64,000 nucleotides of DNA from Candidatus Heimdallarchaeota archaeon LC_3. Lineage in GTDB: Archaea > Asgardarchaeota > Heimdallarchaeia > Hodarchaeales > LC-3. This document shows, piece by piece, positions 1 to 8,569 of the stretch. Position numbers and translations under genes: made by a program. The stretch is taken from positions 13,754 through 77,753 of the forward strand of contig MDVS01000025.1 in the NCBI GenBank assembly GCA_001940645.1. Reading direction: 5' to 3'. The notes beneath the pieces were generated by a model. It ran no database searches and was not told where the DNA came from. It was given only the letters and a program-made list of their open reading frames with translations. Within the stretch, counting starts at the first letter, position 1, and each line of letters starts with the position of its first letter.

Positions 1-2
1 TG

Positions 3-188
3 CTATGTTTATTGTTACATAGTTTCGGTGCGAGTTATGACTTTAGTAAGCATGAATTATACTTGCATTGGAGCGTGAAAGACAAAGACCATCTCAAATA
101 TATTCAACAACTTATCAACAACATATTAGATTCAAATATAGTTGCAGAATATGATAATAAAAATCAGACTTGGATTCTAAAGTTTTAA
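3..188 (+). CDS. 3' end of an unidentified gene (partial)
   Basis: Frame 3 is open from the window edge to a TAA at 186-188, giving the last 61 residues of a protein whose start lies outside the window. The end reads SFGASYDFSKHELY followed by a helical, lysine-rich stretch and NQTWILKF. No family is recognised. It is convergent with the transposase gene that follows, so the insertion sequence may have landed just behind it. Coding is inferred only from the open frame and a protein-like composition. Confidence 0.4.
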   Translation, partial: LCLLLHSFGASYDFSKHELYLHWSVKDKDHLKYIQQLINNILDSNIVAEYDNKNQTWILKF

Positions 189-248
189 ATCAATATTTAT
201 TTAATTCCAGTTTAGACGTTAGCTAATACTACATATAAATCCCTCCTT

Positions 249-1454
249 TTAAAAAAATAATAACCGTTTTTTGTCTAAAAGGATAAGATATTGATCAACA
301 AGCTCACGAACTGGAATACGACTATACGTCCATTTAGTATATAGTAATTGAAGTTCTCTAGTAACTAAATCTTCAGGTATAATTAGATCTGGGTCTTTAG
401 GAAGGTGACGGTAGATCCAGGATGAATATAAAAGACAGGCAACTGCAAAGAGCCAAATTCGATGTGAAGGATCAATTACTCTTGTTTTGGCTTGTAATGA
501 CTTTATCTGCCGGAATGCTGTTTCAATACGCCAGCGCTTTCCATAACAGTCATAAACATTACTAGAAGAAACTTCTGGACTAGTAATATATAGAAAATAT
601 TCATTTTTCAGATCTGAGTTCCCTTTTAACTTGCTTTTTCTCTTTTTTAGTTTCCATATGACTAAATTTACCTTAACTGATGGATCTCCATACAGATAAT
701 CTTTTATTACCCAACAATTAGTATTTATCCGATAGATTTTGTTTTCCAAGCTTGGAATGAAGAATTGGTTTTTCTTCATAGTTCTGGGATGTTCCAACAA
801 TTTAAAGACTTTAGTGATTTTTTTACTTTTTCTGAATGCAATTATAAAAGAATAATTAAATGAATAGAGAGTCTGGACTATTTTAGAAGAAATAAAACCT
901 CTGTCAAGTATTATCATATTAATTTTAATTTTATTTTGGATTTGAGTTAAGGATTCAGATAAGATTGTGTGCACCTTTTTGAAATCATCTTTTTCCATTA
1001 AATGGAAAGCAATTGGTGATTTCAATTGGCGTTCTGCAATAGAAAATCCTAGAAATTGATAAAATTTTGTTGTCCCTTTTTCAGCTTCCCCATTAGTGAT
1101 AAATTTCGACTTGCTTTTCGAATATACAGGAATTTTAGTAATATCAATTGCCAACTTAACTCCTCCAGGATATAATTCATTGGTGATATCCGTAGTTTTT
1201 TCTAAAAGTGTTTTATTAACTAATTTTTCTAATTTTCGCGGATTTCCCTTTTTAGATTTCTTTATGAACCAATCCGCTGATTTATTTCCCTTCTTCATCG
1301 ATTGAGCTTCAGGAAAAGTCTGTTTCAGACTTATTCTTAAGATAAATCTAGAGAAATCTTCTTGATCGGCTTGAGATGGCAGTACATTGCTCTGGACAGT
1401 TAAAATTAACAAAATTGGTATTACAAATTTTTTTAAGGTCGTTTGTTTAAACAT
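249..1454 (-). CDS. ISH3/IS4-type DDE transposase
   Basis: This is a DDE transposase of about 400 residues and looks intact. The first catalytic Asp is in LAIDITKIPVYS, the second in MIILDRGFIS, and the C-terminal YGKRWRIETAFRQIK fits exactly the IS4-superfamily Y-x2-R-x3-E-x6-K signature carrying the catalytic Glu. The block order and the wording around the first two Asp residues resemble the archaeal ISH3 family. The N-terminus (residues 8-29) is hydrophobic and signal-peptide-like, which is odd for a transposase, so the start may be further in. I could not find convincing terminal inverted repeats or a target duplication, so the limits of the element are not defined. It has no accessory gene. 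Confidence 0.85.
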   Translation of the reverse strand: MFKQTTLKKFVIPILLILTVQSNVLPSQADQEDFSRFILRISLKQTFPEAQSMKKGNKSADWFIKKSKKGNPRKLEKLVNKTLLEKTTDITNELYPGGVKLAIDITKIPVYSKSKSKFITNGEAEKGTTKFYQFLGFSIAERQLKSPIAFHLMEKDDFKKVHTILSESLTQIQNKIKINMIILDRGFISSKIVQTLYSFNYSFIIAFRKSKKITKVFKLLEHPRTMKKNQFFIPSLENKIYRINTNCWVIKDYLYGDPSVKVNLVIWKLKKRKSKLKGNSDLKNEYFLYITSPEVSSSNVYDCYGKRWRIETAFRQIKSLQAKTRVIDPSHRIWLFAVACLLYSSWIYRHLPKDPDLIIPEDLVTRELQLLYTKWTYSRIPVRELVDQYLILLDKKRLLFF

Positions 1455-2048
1455 ATCTTACAGGATTCCTTTGAGTTATTTAGTAGCTTATTTAACCTTG
1501 AAGGAATCACTGTATTTAAATTTATCGATTTTCATTTGATTAGTAACAGAAATGATGAAATGGAGCCAGTTAATCGGTTTTCAAAAAAGTACCCACAATA
1601 TTGGTATAGCAGCTATGCTGATTACCCTATTCAGAATACAGAAATGATGATCACTAAAATTATTCATAAAATATAGAGAATTTGCAGTATCCAGCCCCAA
1701 ATTAACGATTAAACTTCAGCATTGAAACTGAATTCAGAATTTTATACACTTTTCCAAAATTAGCTGAACTAATTAATCTTCTATTTCTACTAATAGTTTC
1801 ATTTTATTAAAAGAAACTTTGGAACTACAGATAAAGCATAGTCAAGTTTATCATCCTTTGTACCCTTTGATTATTCATGGCTAAATTTTTATGTATCTCA
1901 GAATTTTTATCAATATTCGAGACGGGTGGAGAGGAAGAAGATGGCGATTTAATATATAGTTCAAACACTACTAAAAAAGTAGTATAAAGGAATTGATCCA
2001 ATATAAAAAAGTATAAAAATGACATTCTTCATTTTTATTTGATTTAAA
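1455..2048. other. Intergenic region, no supported gene
   Basis: About 590 bases between the transposase and the next gene. Short open frames exist on both strands (77 aa plus strand, 66 aa minus strand), but their translations are low in information, with no domain, no consistent ribosome site and no coding partner. One end of the insertion sequence should lie here, but I could not identify it. Confidence 0.5.
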
Positions 2049-2318
2049 TTGGAAATTAATATAAATTTTAGAGATATCTTCTACAAATTTCGAGCAATCT
2101 CCCCTTCCCAAGAGAATATTCTTCTGGAAATATATAATTCAGACTGGGGAATTAAATATTTTTTTGAATTACAAAATAGAGATAATTCTGATTTAAAATT
2201 TGATTTAGATATACTAATAGATTCAGGTTATATCAAAATACCTTATAACAACCATTTGACACGAAAAATAACAAAAAATGGGCTTATGTTAGATATCAAA
2301 CTAGAAAGATCAAACTAG
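2049..2318 (+). CDS. Small winged-helix-like protein
   Basis: An 89-residue protein starting at TTG. The pattern of a helix (ENILLEIYNSDWGIKYFFEL), a second helix and a short hairpin (LIDSGYIKIP, then LTRKITKNGLML) resembles the compact winged-helix fold of archaeal MarR/ArsR-type regulators. In those proteins the phrase 'L.ilidsGyI' precedes the wing. No diagnostic residues exist for this fold, so the call is structural inference. The gene lies 20 bases upstream of an acetyltransferase on the same strand and may be cotranscribed with it. Confidence 0.5.
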   Translation: MEININFRDIFYKFRAISPSQENILLEIYNSDWGIKYFFELQNRDNSDLKFDLDILIDSGYIKIPYNNHLTRKITKNGLMLDIKLERSN

Positions 2319-2338
2319 AAGGAATAATTTAAAACAAT

Positions 2339-2911
2339 ATGAGATTAACAATTCAAAAACTAAATGGAGCAATTTTTAGGGATCTCCCTAATTTTAAATA
2401 TTTCCCTTTCAGTTGCAAATATTGTACCTTTTGGGAATTCACTTTTTTTGATAATAATACCTCATTGGAGGATGCAGAACAATATAAACAATATTGTATT
2501 GAGTTGCTGAACAAAAACGGGTATAATTATGGATTTTTGGCATTTTGGGATAAGGAACCAATTGGTTACACTCAATACAGTCAAATTAGTTACTTCCCTA
2601 GATTAACCCATTTTGTTTCATTTCAATTTTCATCTGATTCGATTTTTTTAAGCTGTTTATATATTCCGAATAAAGATTATAGGAGACTTGGGGTAGGAAA
2701 GAAATTATTAGAAATGATTCAAAAGGATCTTGAAAACACTAATTTTAAATTCATTGAGACTTTAGTTAAGGCTAATGACCAAGAAGATCCCTTCTCAGAT
2801 TGGTTGAATAGACCTAAAGAGTTTTTCTTAGAAAACGGATTCCAAATAATTAATGAAAAAGATAATGTATTACATTTGAGAAAAGAAATTGCTAACAGAA
2901 TGAGTTTGTAA
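2339..2911 (+). CDS. GNAT-family N-acetyltransferase
   Basis: A 190-residue protein with the core of the GNAT fold. Beta-4 is in IFLSCLYIPNKDYRRLG. It is followed by the acetyl-CoA pyrophosphate loop YRRLGVGKKLLEMI (R/Q-x-x-G-x-G/A motif A, about residue 115-130) and the motif B ending FFLENGFQIINE. The family transfers the acetyl group of acetyl-CoA to an amine. The substrate cannot be told. The N-terminal 60 residues contain a CKYC pair and aromatic residues that may be a lineage-specific cap. It has an ATG start 20 bases after the winged-helix-like gene. Confidence 0.8.
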   Translation: MRLTIQKLNGAIFRDLPNFKYFPFSCKYCTFWEFTFFDNNTSLEDAEQYKQYCIELLNKNGYNYGFLAFWDKEPIGYTQYSQISYFPRLTHFVSFQFSSDSIFLSCLYIPNKDYRRLGVGKKLLEMIQKDLENTNFKFIETLVKANDQEDPFSDWLNRPKEFFLENGFQIINEKDNVLHLRKEIANRMSL

Positions 2912-3053
2912 ACAAGCTATTTAAAACTGAAATAGGAAGAATTTGGTATTTCGCTAATTGGCCACAAAGTGGAAATCGATCAGAACCTAAGTTTGATGTG
3001 GATTTCATTTCTAGTAAGACAGTATAGTTGAGTAAATACGCGTAAAGGTAGTA

Positions 3054-3452
3054 TCAGAAAAAGAAAAGATAATAATTATTCTGATTTTCTTGAGGATTAA
3101 TTTCTATTACTGGATAACGAAATATCCAATTATAGGTATAATTAGTTAAGTGTAAGTCTCCTAATTTGTTGGTAGTAATATTTTTGGGTGAAACATATAC
3201 TTTACTGCATATAGGACAAGATGTTCCTATACACTCGAGCTCACTTTCATTGTAAAAGCTTGTAAAATATTCTTCTGCCAATATTTTGCCCCGTTCGATA
3301 GAATCCAGATTAATTTTTCTCACAGCAGCTGCATTCTGTAATGAAATATCAATTTTTTCTTTTTTAATATTAAAATAGGAGTTTGTGCTGTATCGGTGAG
3401 TATAATGTTGTAGTTTCATATAGTCTTCAGGACAAAACCAATATTCTTCCAT
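3054..3452 (-). CDS. Unidentified zinc-ribbon-like protein
   Basis: A 132-residue protein, last gene of a tight minus-strand run that begins near 6553. It holds a single CIGTSCPIC group near residue 75-83 and an early WFCPEDY that may supply another ligand, so a partial zinc ribbon is plausible. The C-terminus is aromatic (YYLFFF). No family is recognised. It starts 14 bases after the exported protein gene, which suggests cotranscription. Confidence 0.6.
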   Translation of the reverse strand: MEEYWFCPEDYMKLQHYTHRYSTNSYFNIKKEKIDISLQNAAAVRKINLDSIERGKILAEEYFTSFYNESELECIGTSCPICSKVYVSPKNITTNKLGDLHLTNYTYNWIFRYPVIEINPQENQNNYYLFFF

Positions 3453-3466
3453 TTTCTTTCATTCCC

Positions 3467-4459
3467 TTATGTCTTTTTTATTACTGTCTTTCTTCTATCT
3501 TTGATTAGATTTGCAAGTGGTATTCCAATCAATCCCGCATTTATTCCGTAGACCATTAATGTTTCCTCTGAAGTTAGTTTAGGTAAATACGTGATTGATT
3601 CGAGAATAATAATTTGTGATGAGAAATATAATGTTAGTGAACTTCCTTGATAAAGCGTAATTGATAAGGTTACATATTTTGGAGTCAAATATTTGTCTTC
3701 GTCATCAGTTACGAATTCCAACGATTGATTATTGGTAAATTCAAATTTGCTTGGAACATTTACCCATTCTGCATCGTCAATACGCAAATATTTAATCTTT
3801 ATTTTCTCTGTGGACGTGATATTGACACTGAATGCCTGATTTTGTGGCAAAAACATGATAAAATGAGTAATATAATCATCGAGATCAAAAATAAGTCTGG
3901 ACTGTATTTGTCTATGGATCACAGGAACAATGATTGGATAATACACTGGTGGAGTAATAATATAGACATCCAATCCCTCTAACATCAGTGAATATTCCAG
4001 ACTCCTATCAAAGACACTCCGACTTTCAAGAATTAATATGAAAGAAATTTGAGTAGATGAAGTTATTTCAAGGTCTTCAAAGTCGAAAATTACTTGTCCA
4101 TGAGGATCAAAATCATAACCGGAAAAATCAATTGATTTATTTTGATCTGCTATCGCAATTACTATTTTTCCAGATAATAATCCAGTTGCAGAAAGTAGGC
4201 TTGCTCTTAAATCAACAAAGACATACTCAGGTGTTATAGTAGATGGTACAGGAATAGAGAAATTTGTGTTAGAGACATTATCAGTATTTGTTACGGAAAG
4301 TACCCGAGAACCGTTTAATAAGGTAAAGATATAGGGTCTCTTTATACTAGAATTTTGTTCTTGGCTCTCCTGAGTAATATCTGCTTTTCCGATATGATAA
4401 GCATTAATTAGCAATAATACTGTAATGAGAATAGAAAACACATGTATTCTGGTTTTCAT
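3467..4459 (-). CDS. Exported protein of unknown function
   Basis: A 330-residue protein with an N-terminal signal peptide (basic MKTR, hydrophobic core to about residue 22, then GKADITQ). A long beta-rich extracellular region follows, without recognisable repeats. Near the C-terminus is a weak hydrophobic segment (about residues 303-320) followed by the basic KDRRKT, which could be a membrane anchor. The ATG start is preceded by the end of the 430-aa gene with a 9-base gap, so the two are very likely cotranscribed. Function unknown; presence in one operon with cytosolic proteins suggests a membrane-associated assembly. Confidence 0.7.
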   Translation of the reverse strand: MKTRIHVFSILITVLLLINAYHIGKADITQESQEQNSSIKRPYIFTLLNGSRVLSVTNTDNVSNTNFSIPVPSTITPEYVFVDLRASLLSATGLLSGKIVIAIADQNKSIDFSGYDFDPHGQVIFDFEDLEITSSTQISFILILESRSVFDRSLEYSLMLEGLDVYIITPPVYYPIIVPVIHRQIQSRLIFDLDDYITHFIMFLPQNQAFSVNITSTEKIKIKYLRIDDAEWVNVPSKFEFTNNQSLEFVTDDEDKYLTPKYVTLSITLYQGSSLTLYFSSQIIILESITYLPKLTSEETLMVYGINAGLIGIPLANLIKDRRKTVIKKT

Positions 4460-4468
4460 AAGTCGTGT

Positions 4469-5761
4469 TTATCCTCCTAATGAAAGTAATAATGGATATT
4501 TGTATTTATCAGGATTTAAATCTTTACAACATGATTCAATTTCAATACTGAGTTCTTCTATGTCTATATCCTTTTGAATTTTGTCTGCTAACATGTATGA
4601 TAATATTTTTGGATTAGTAATATTAGATAAATTATATTTCTTTAAAATAACAGTTAAAAAATTATTATAAAGAGTAATTTTTGTATTTTTTGCATTAATT
4701 GAATCTATATGCTTCTTCACTTTACCATAGGGTAATTTATCCGATACTTTCTTGGGTAAGTGTTTCAAGTCTTTTTTTGTCAATTTGTTAATTTCTCTAT
4801 TAGATTTTGTTAGAGAAGTATTTTCTTCGACTTTCTTTTCTAAATCTTGCATTATTTCACATAAAGTAAGCAAATCAATATTGGATAGCGGATTCTCTTC
4901 AGTTCTCCTATGAACAAAAATATTTCTGCCTTTTCTGAAAGTATGAAGGAAATTCTTTACTTGTTCTGTAATAAAATTCTCTTCAAAGGCATAATCTATT
5001 AACTTTATGAGTTCTAATTGATTTTTTTTAGTAGAATTCACAAAGGATCTCAAAAAATATTCAATTTGTTTAAAAATATAGGTCACTAATCCTTGTTGTT
5101 CAGGAATACTGATGGTCTCATTATTCTGAAGTCGGAAAATGATCTGTTCGTAAGATTGATCCTTTTCTTCACTGAATGTAGAACTTTTAGGCTCCGAATT
5201 ATTTTCTTTTGTAGTTTTAATTAAAGATTGTAATTCAAGTGCTGGTGAAAGTCTTACAGCATTAGGATCATTTTCTTTAACCCAAAATGGTTCACGAAAA
5301 AATTCTATCCCCTTAGTTTCTTTTACATAATCCTGTACTTGATGTCTTACTTCTGGAAAAACATATTGAGCTAAAGGATAATCTACTAACTTGACAGGAG
5401 GTTCGGAATGATTATCTATTATAATAACTCCGAAACCATATCGTCGCCAAATATCAGTAATTTGTTGTGGGTAGGCCTCATATTGCTTAACGGAGCATAA
5501 TATGAGATGAAAATCTGCACAAAACTGAAATTGAAGTGGAAGTATGAATGGAGTAACTATTTCTTTATATGATTGGAGGGGATGAATCTGCCAAAATTCT
5601 CCATTAAGTGGGAAATAAATACCTATAGGTATATTCTTGAGAGCTAAGAATATCGAATCATCAGATGTTGTAATTCTTATTGGTACTTCCGATAGATATA
5701 TCCTTGATGCTGTCGAAGGAAGGAACCTATCAAGAAATTTGAATATGTTAGCCTGACTCAT
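4469..5761 (-). CDS. Unknown protein with HEPN-like motif
   Basis: A 430-residue protein. Residues 240-310 are helical and contain RKGRNIFVHRR, an R-x4-H arrangement (R279, H284) placed at the helix end as in HEPN domains, many of which are metal-independent RNases or their inactive partners. The N-terminal 150 residues are alpha/beta. The segment around ADFHLILCSV and YGFGVIIID recalls the second half of PD-(D/E)xK nuclease folds, but I cannot point to catalytic acidic residues. The C-terminal 120 residues are lysine-rich and helical. It is flanked by 9-base gaps on both sides inside a four-gene run. The HEPN call rests on one short motif and is tentative. Confidence 0.5.
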   Translation of the reverse strand: MSQANIFKFLDRFLPSTASRIYLSEVPIRITTSDDSIFLALKNIPIGIYFPLNGEFWQIHPLQSYKEIVTPFILPLQFQFCADFHLILCSVKQYEAYPQQITDIWRRYGFGVIIIDNHSEPPVKLVDYPLAQYVFPEVRHQVQDYVKETKGIEFFREPFWVKENDPNAVRLSPALELQSLIKTTKENNSEPKSSTFSEEKDQSYEQIIFRLQNNETISIPEQQGLVTYIFKQIEYFLRSFVNSTKKNQLELIKLIDYAFEENFITEQVKNFLHTFRKGRNIFVHRRTEENPLSNIDLLTLCEIMQDLEKKVEENTSLTKSNREINKLTKKDLKHLPKKVSDKLPYGKVKKHIDSINAKNTKITLYNNFLTVILKKYNLSNITNPKILSYMLADKIQKDIDIEELSIEIESCCKDLNPDKYKYPLLLSLGG

Positions 5762-5770
5762 ATTTTTTTC

Positions 5771-6553
5771 CTATATTGTCAATTCGAGTGAATTTTTTTC
5801 CATAATATTAGTAAATAGTGTCAAATCTTCAAAATCAAGTCTGTCTGGTAGATGTTCATAATCTATTTGATTATATTGGGCAATATTGAATAGATCAATA
5901 ATGACATCTGTCTTTTTTCCAAAATAAGTCGTAAAAAAATTCATAATATTATCATAGAGGGTATTCCGATAACTATCCTCTGTCATGCCTTCGGGTAATG
6001 TGTTATAGACAATATGTAACCCACTTGTAGAAATTATTATTAAAAACCAATCAAATAAAAGACATGATCCTTCAAATTCAAGTAATTTTTCAATCAATGC
6101 TATGAATTCAATGAAGTGATTCATATCATGCAAAAGAGTATTATCCTGATCAATCTTACTCTTATTATTGTTGAATTGTATATTTACCGGTATGTATGTC
6201 TTTTCATAATCTTGAATTATTTTCTCTAATTCATTTTGATATTTTCTGATTTGTAATTGTGAGCTGAGAGATAATTTCTTTTCTCCAACATTTTTAACGT
6301 ATAAATCTTTATGCTTATCTCGAATCATGTGTTCTTGATTAATTATTTGAGGTCGGTATTTCGAAAACTCTTGTCTAAGTGTTGCAAAGAGTTTCTCATT
6401 CTCCATTTGCAGTTGAGTTATTTTTTTGACTAATTGTTCCTTAACAGATGTAATATATGTCAATAAGATGCTTGGATCAATATTTCGATTTAAAGGAATA
6501 TTACAATTATTACACAATGTATCTAACTTCAACGATTGATAGACAATTTTCAA
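5771..6553 (-). CDS. CxxC plus coiled-coil protein, unknown
   Basis: A 260-residue protein that opens with one CNNC pair (residues 14-17) and then NIPLNRNIDPS. Next comes a predicted coiled coil from about residue 30 to 130 (heptad-like KITQLQMENEKL, YQNELEKIIQDYEK), and then an alpha/beta C-terminal domain with hydrophobic strands (SCLLFDWFLIIIS). This order, a CxxC head, coiled coil and globular tail, superficially resembles Beclin/Atg14-type proteins, but no residue-level evidence supports homology. It is the first gene of a closely spaced run (gaps 9, 9 and 14 bases) that continues to 3054. Confidence 0.6.
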   Translation of the reverse strand: MKIVYQSLKLDTLCNNCNIPLNRNIDPSILLTYITSVKEQLVKKITQLQMENEKLFATLRQEFSKYRPQIINQEHMIRDKHKDLYVKNVGEKKLSLSSQLQIRKYQNELEKIIQDYEKTYIPVNIQFNNNKSKIDQDNTLLHDMNHFIEFIALIEKLLEFEGSCLLFDWFLIIISTSGLHIVYNTLPEGMTEDSYRNTLYDNIMNFFTTYFGKKTDVIIDLFNIAQYNQIDYEHLPDRLDFEDLTLFTNIMEKNSLELTI

Positions 6554-6583
6554 AATGCTTCACCAAATTATACATGCTTTTTT

Positions 6584-6712
6584 TTATAATCCTAATGTAG
6601 ATAACAGATAAAAATAAAGATAAATTACTGTAAGAATAATACAGGTAAAGGAAATACCAAACAATCCCACAATTTGATATTTATTTAATTTTTCCTGTCC
6701 GTTTTTCTGCAT
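6584..6712 (-). CDS. Small single-span membrane protein
   Basis: A 42-residue ORF (ATG to TAA) between luxC and the coiled-coil gene. It starts with a polar, lysine-rich MQKNGQEKLNKYQ and continues with one hydrophobic segment (residues 13-38), the layout of a tail- or signal-anchored peptide. The gap to luxC is 22 bases and to the next gene 30 bases, so it fits into the same transcript. It is one of several such mini-proteins in the window. Evidence is the ORF, position and hydropathy only. Confidence 0.5.
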   Translation of the reverse strand: MQKNGQEKLNKYQIVGLFGISFTCIILTVIYLYFYLLSTLGL

Positions 6713-6734
6713 ACTAATAACCAACCTAAATTAT

Positions 6735-8141
6735 TTATGTACAGGATTCATCTACTACCCATTTGACCATACGTCTTGCTAATTCTAACCCGTCTTGAGG
6801 CATTCCAATCATACCTTTGGCTGCTCCACCTAGAGTAACTATTCGCTGTGCTCCAGCACGAATGAAATCATCACGATAATTCATTTTAACTGATTCAGGA
6901 TATATACCAATTGTCTGAGTTGTTACATTTATTTCAGGCAGCATATCAGAAATAGACTCGATAGGAACAATATTAACGGTCTTTGAACAAAGTCTGTTTG
7001 CAAAGTCAACTTTGGAGAGATATTCTTTACTAACAATAACTGCACCCTCGCCTTGATCACCACCATAGACCTCAAATTCATCGAGATACCGGATAGCGTC
7101 TAACTCTTGTTTGAGTGCTAAGGGATAGGATTTCGGTTTAGAAGATAGTTCTAAGGAATCTGAAACTAAATAGTCATAAACCATTTTCCCAAACGCTATA
7201 GCCTTCTCAGGATCAGTTTCAACGTAAATGACTTTGGATGATAGGCAGGCATCTTGATTAAAATACCCTACGTCTTGAGCAGCACATATAGCAGCACGAT
7301 TCCAATTATCTTGCATGAATGTTTCTTTGGTTATTACTGAAATGGAGAATTTGGGATCTAAAGTTACTAAATCTATCCCTGTACCTATCAAAGATTTGAT
7401 ATGAGCAATAGAAGCATGACCTCCCCATGCAACAATTTTCTCAATACGTGTAGGATTTATTAATTCTTTTTCTACTACGGTATCTCCACCTTTCCAATAA
7501 GCAACCGACATATGTTTCGTAACAGGATGATTAGGATCCACATCCATCATAGTACGCAAGATAGCCCAACCAGTTACCGGATCATTACTTGGGAGTTTGA
7601 TTAAGGTATCGCCTTTAGTTAGTGCACCATTAATAATGGATAATGCTGAGATAGCTGGAACATTACCCGCAGGAATATGAAGTGTCCTAACTCCTACTGC
7701 TTTAATTGAAGCTTCCCCAAAAGGTGTCGTCTTTTTCACCCACCCATCCATATATTCATATCCAACAGGTCTAATCATACCTGTCAAGGAGGGAATAGAG
7801 AACATTTCTTGTAACATATAATAAGAAGATTTGATAATAGGCTCAGTAAGGTTTGAGGCGTCTATAGAAAGATCAATGGCACGTTGTAAATATTTATTGG
7901 TGTCAATATTTAGTGCATGACCAACTTTGACAAGAAAATTAATAATCTCAGATACAGGTAGTTCGTGAATATCTCTAAGATTGTTAGATGCACAGACCAA
8001 CTCAGACCATAATAATTTAGCGTCAGGAGTCAGAATGGTTCTTTTACCATATCGGACTGGATATTCGACCATATCTTCGAGTATTTCTTTTCCTCTAACT
8101 AACCAAGGAAGAGTGATAACTGCGTCATTGTTTTGATACAT
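6735..8141 (-). CDS. luxC: LuxC-type acyl-CoA reductase
   Basis: A 468-residue member of the LuxC family in the aldehyde dehydrogenase superfamily. These enzymes reduce long-chain acyl thioesters or acyl phosphates to aldehydes with NADPH. Recognisable features are HIPAGNVPAISALS (about residues 155-168, cofactor region), the GGDTVVEK and WGGHASI segments, and NQDACLSS with the probable nucleophile Cys299. Length is normal for the family (about 470-480). No LuxD or LuxE partner is nearby. In archaea the family is thought to serve lipid or aldehyde metabolism rather than bioluminescence. A promoter-like element sits about 40 bases upstream of the ATG. Confidence 0.9.
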   Translation of the reverse strand: MYQNNDAVITLPWLVRGKEILEDMVEYPVRYGKRTILTPDAKLLWSELVCASNNLRDIHELPVSEIINFLVKVGHALNIDTNKYLQRAIDLSIDASNLTEPIIKSSYYMLQEMFSIPSLTGMIRPVGYEYMDGWVKKTTPFGEASIKAVGVRTLHIPAGNVPAISALSIINGALTKGDTLIKLPSNDPVTGWAILRTMMDVDPNHPVTKHMSVAYWKGGDTVVEKELINPTRIEKIVAWGGHASIAHIKSLIGTGIDLVTLDPKFSISVITKETFMQDNWNRAAICAAQDVGYFNQDACLSSKVIYVETDPEKAIAFGKMVYDYLVSDSLELSSKPKSYPLALKQELDAIRYLDEFEVYGGDQGEGAVIVSKEYLSKVDFANRLCSKTVNIVPIESISDMLPEINVTTQTIGIYPESVKMNYRDDFIRAGAQRIVTLGGAAKGMIGMPQDGLELARRMVKWVVDESCT

Positions 8142-8178
8142 TGATAATTTTCACCTTACCAAAGATAATCAAATGAAG

Positions 8179-8191
8179 CTTAAATATCAAA
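8179..8191 (-). promoter_or_regulatory. BRE/TATA promoter for luxC
   Basis: On the minus strand the sequence reads TTTGATATTTAAG, with the TATA centre about 43 bases before the luxC ATG. The same core, TTTGATATTTAA or a close variant, occurs upstream of the GTPase operon (27114-27127), the helicase fusion (35677-35689) and the membrane gene at 35737-35749. This supports a genuine archaeal BRE+TATA element. The rest of 8192-8526 holds no gene I can support. Confidence 0.6.
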
Positions 8192-8526
8192 AAAGCACAG
8201 TACTTCCGAAAGTCATTTTTTATCTCTCATTTTCGATCATCATATCACTTGAATGATGTGTTTTAATTTTGGAATAGTCAATATTAGAGTATCTTTAACA
8301 TTGATTTTGATATTCCTATAAAATCAATGACACTATGAGCCTGTGATATTCCTATTTCTTCCTTTCAAGGATAGTCAAATCAGAGTATCAAAGCTTTTTT
8401 TTCAATTATTTTAGTTGGATTCAGCTTTCTTGGTCTTTTAATGATTTATTTATTTGGACGATTTCATGAAAAACAAGTTTTAAATTTCCTGTAAAAGCTA
8501 ATTCTAAGAAATCAGTTTCAATGTTC

Positions 8527-8543
8527 TATATATTTATATAATA
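8527..8543 (+). promoter_or_regulatory. TATA-like promoter element
   Basis: A run of TATATATTTATATAATA lies 27-43 bases before the GTG at 8570. Its position fits an archaeal TATA box giving a very short leader. A weak AGGAA precedes the start. Confidence 0.45.
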
Positions 8544-8569
8544 AACGTAGGAATGCATAAATTAGGAAT

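Noticed and set aside
1443..1676. 77-codon plus-strand frame beside the transposase
   Set aside because: It overlaps the transposase start, has no ribosome site and its translation has no recognisable domain; probably chance in AT-rich DNA.
1825..2025. 66-codon minus-strand frame with a hydrophobic start
   Set aside because: Low-complexity run of Ser/Pro and no conservation evidence; overlaps the likely promoter of the gene at 2049.
5771..6553. Firm annotation as a Beclin-like protein
   Set aside because: Only domain order (CxxC, coiled coil, globular end) agrees; one CxxC pair instead of two and no residue-level match.
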